Assembly (NCBI RefSeq): GCF_015670795.1
Contig: NZ_JADPCJ010000006.1
Location: forward strand, 18,830-82,829
Length of the DNA stretch: 64,000 nucleotides
Source of the DNA: Collinsella aerofaciens
GTDB taxonomy: Bacteria; Actinomycetota; Coriobacteriia; Coriobacteriales; Coriobacteriaceae
Direction: 5' to 3'
This document shows positions 63,881 to 64,000 of this stretch, in pieces; positions within the stretch are counted from its first letter, which is position 1, and each line of letters begins with the position of its first letter. Below the pieces are notes generated by a model, which was given only the letters and a program-made list of their open reading frames with translations, was not told the origin of the DNA and made no database searches. Position numbers and translations under genes: made by a program.

Positions 63881-64000
63881 GTGAACTGCCTCCCATTTCT
63901 TGGACATCGGGAAATGGGAGGTTTGGAGTGGGTATGATGAATTGGACACCTAGTTAAGAGCGAAAGGTGTTCAAGATGACCCAAAGAAGAAAGCGATACG
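63881..64000 (+). mobile_element. Left end of an IS3-type insertion sequence, cut by the window
   Basis: TGAACTGCCTCCC near 63882 looks like an IS3-family terminal repeat and is followed by a perfect 11-bp inverted repeat (63889-63899 with 63911-63921). An ORF starts at ATG 63976 with MTQRRKRY, a typical basic OrfA beginning, preceded by GAAAGGTG. Confidence 0.65.
63976..64000 (+). CDS. Start of a probable IS3-type transposase OrfA, partial
   Basis: Only eight codons (MTQRRKRY) are in the window. The basic N-terminus, the ribosome-site-like GAAAGGTG and the flanking terminal repeat suggest OrfA of an IS3-type element; the identification is tentative. Confidence 0.5.

Overview
The window reads as chromosomal DNA of a high-GC Gram-positive bacterium of the class Coriobacteriia, most likely Collinsella or a close relative. 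This is inferred from the GC-rich, GC3-biased coding, the zinc-type L32, the SepIVA-like/DUF177/rnc neighbourhood, a Gram-positive Pel-type exopolysaccharide operon and the gene content overall; no 16S gene is present. Nearly all genes are on the + strand. The clear exceptions are a ModE-like regulator, a DUF134 regulator, a corrinoid adenosyltransferase, an S51 peptidase and a glycerol-dehydrogenase-like gene.

Layout. 1-9026: an eight-gene, tightly overlapping operon (end of a PelD-like gene, then PelE-, PelA-deacetylase-, PelF- and PelG-like genes, a CotH-like lipoprotein, a VTC-domain protein and a DUF4956 membrane protein), probably making and modifying a cell-surface polymer. 9050-9222: a hairpin-rich intergenic element. 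9269-13557: a sucrose locus (LacI regulator, twin operators, PTS EIIBC, GH32 hydrolase, terminator). 13579-14919: a PLP-fold protein in which the expected Schiff-base lysine is Arg, and a small ModE-like regulator. 15113-19460: guaB of an unusual lineage and leuS behind a long palindrome. 19613-31259: the translation/replication/transcription block rimP-nusA-infB-rbfA-nrnA-truB-ribF-dnaG-rpoD, whose leader carries a terminator-like hairpin. 31404-31478: tRNA-Asn. 31674-46602: Asp23-like, fakA-like, recG, rsmD, coaD, a SepIVA-like coiled coil, DUF177, rpmF, plsX, acpP, rnc, smc, ftsY and ffh (lipid precursor, ribosome and secretion/chromosome genes). 46615-54593: a DUF134/NifX-like regulator with an apparent frameshift, thyA-folA, a SpoU methyltransferase, a MATE transporter, a cobO-like gene, ftsH and DUF523.

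54541-56226 is the only clear accessory patch. It holds the decayed end of a serine recombinase, a frameshifted IS3-type transposase tail, a low-GC S51 peptidase gene and about 500 bp of noncoding DNA with inverted repeats. Then come a glycerol-dehydrogenase-like gene, a transcriptional T-box with an ATC (Ile) specifier upstream of ileS, lspA, an RluA-type pseudouridine synthase and a processive GT2 glycosyltransferase. The window ends just inside what looks like the left end of an intact IS3-type element.

The most interesting parts are the Pel + CotH + VTC + DUF4956 operon, the regulatory leaders (rimP attenuator-like hairpin, leuS palindrome, ileS T-box), the K-to-R pseudo-PLP enzyme, the zinc-knuckle-like tail on NusA and the protozoan-like IMP dehydrogenase. 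All functions are read from sequence motifs and gene order; no database search was possible.
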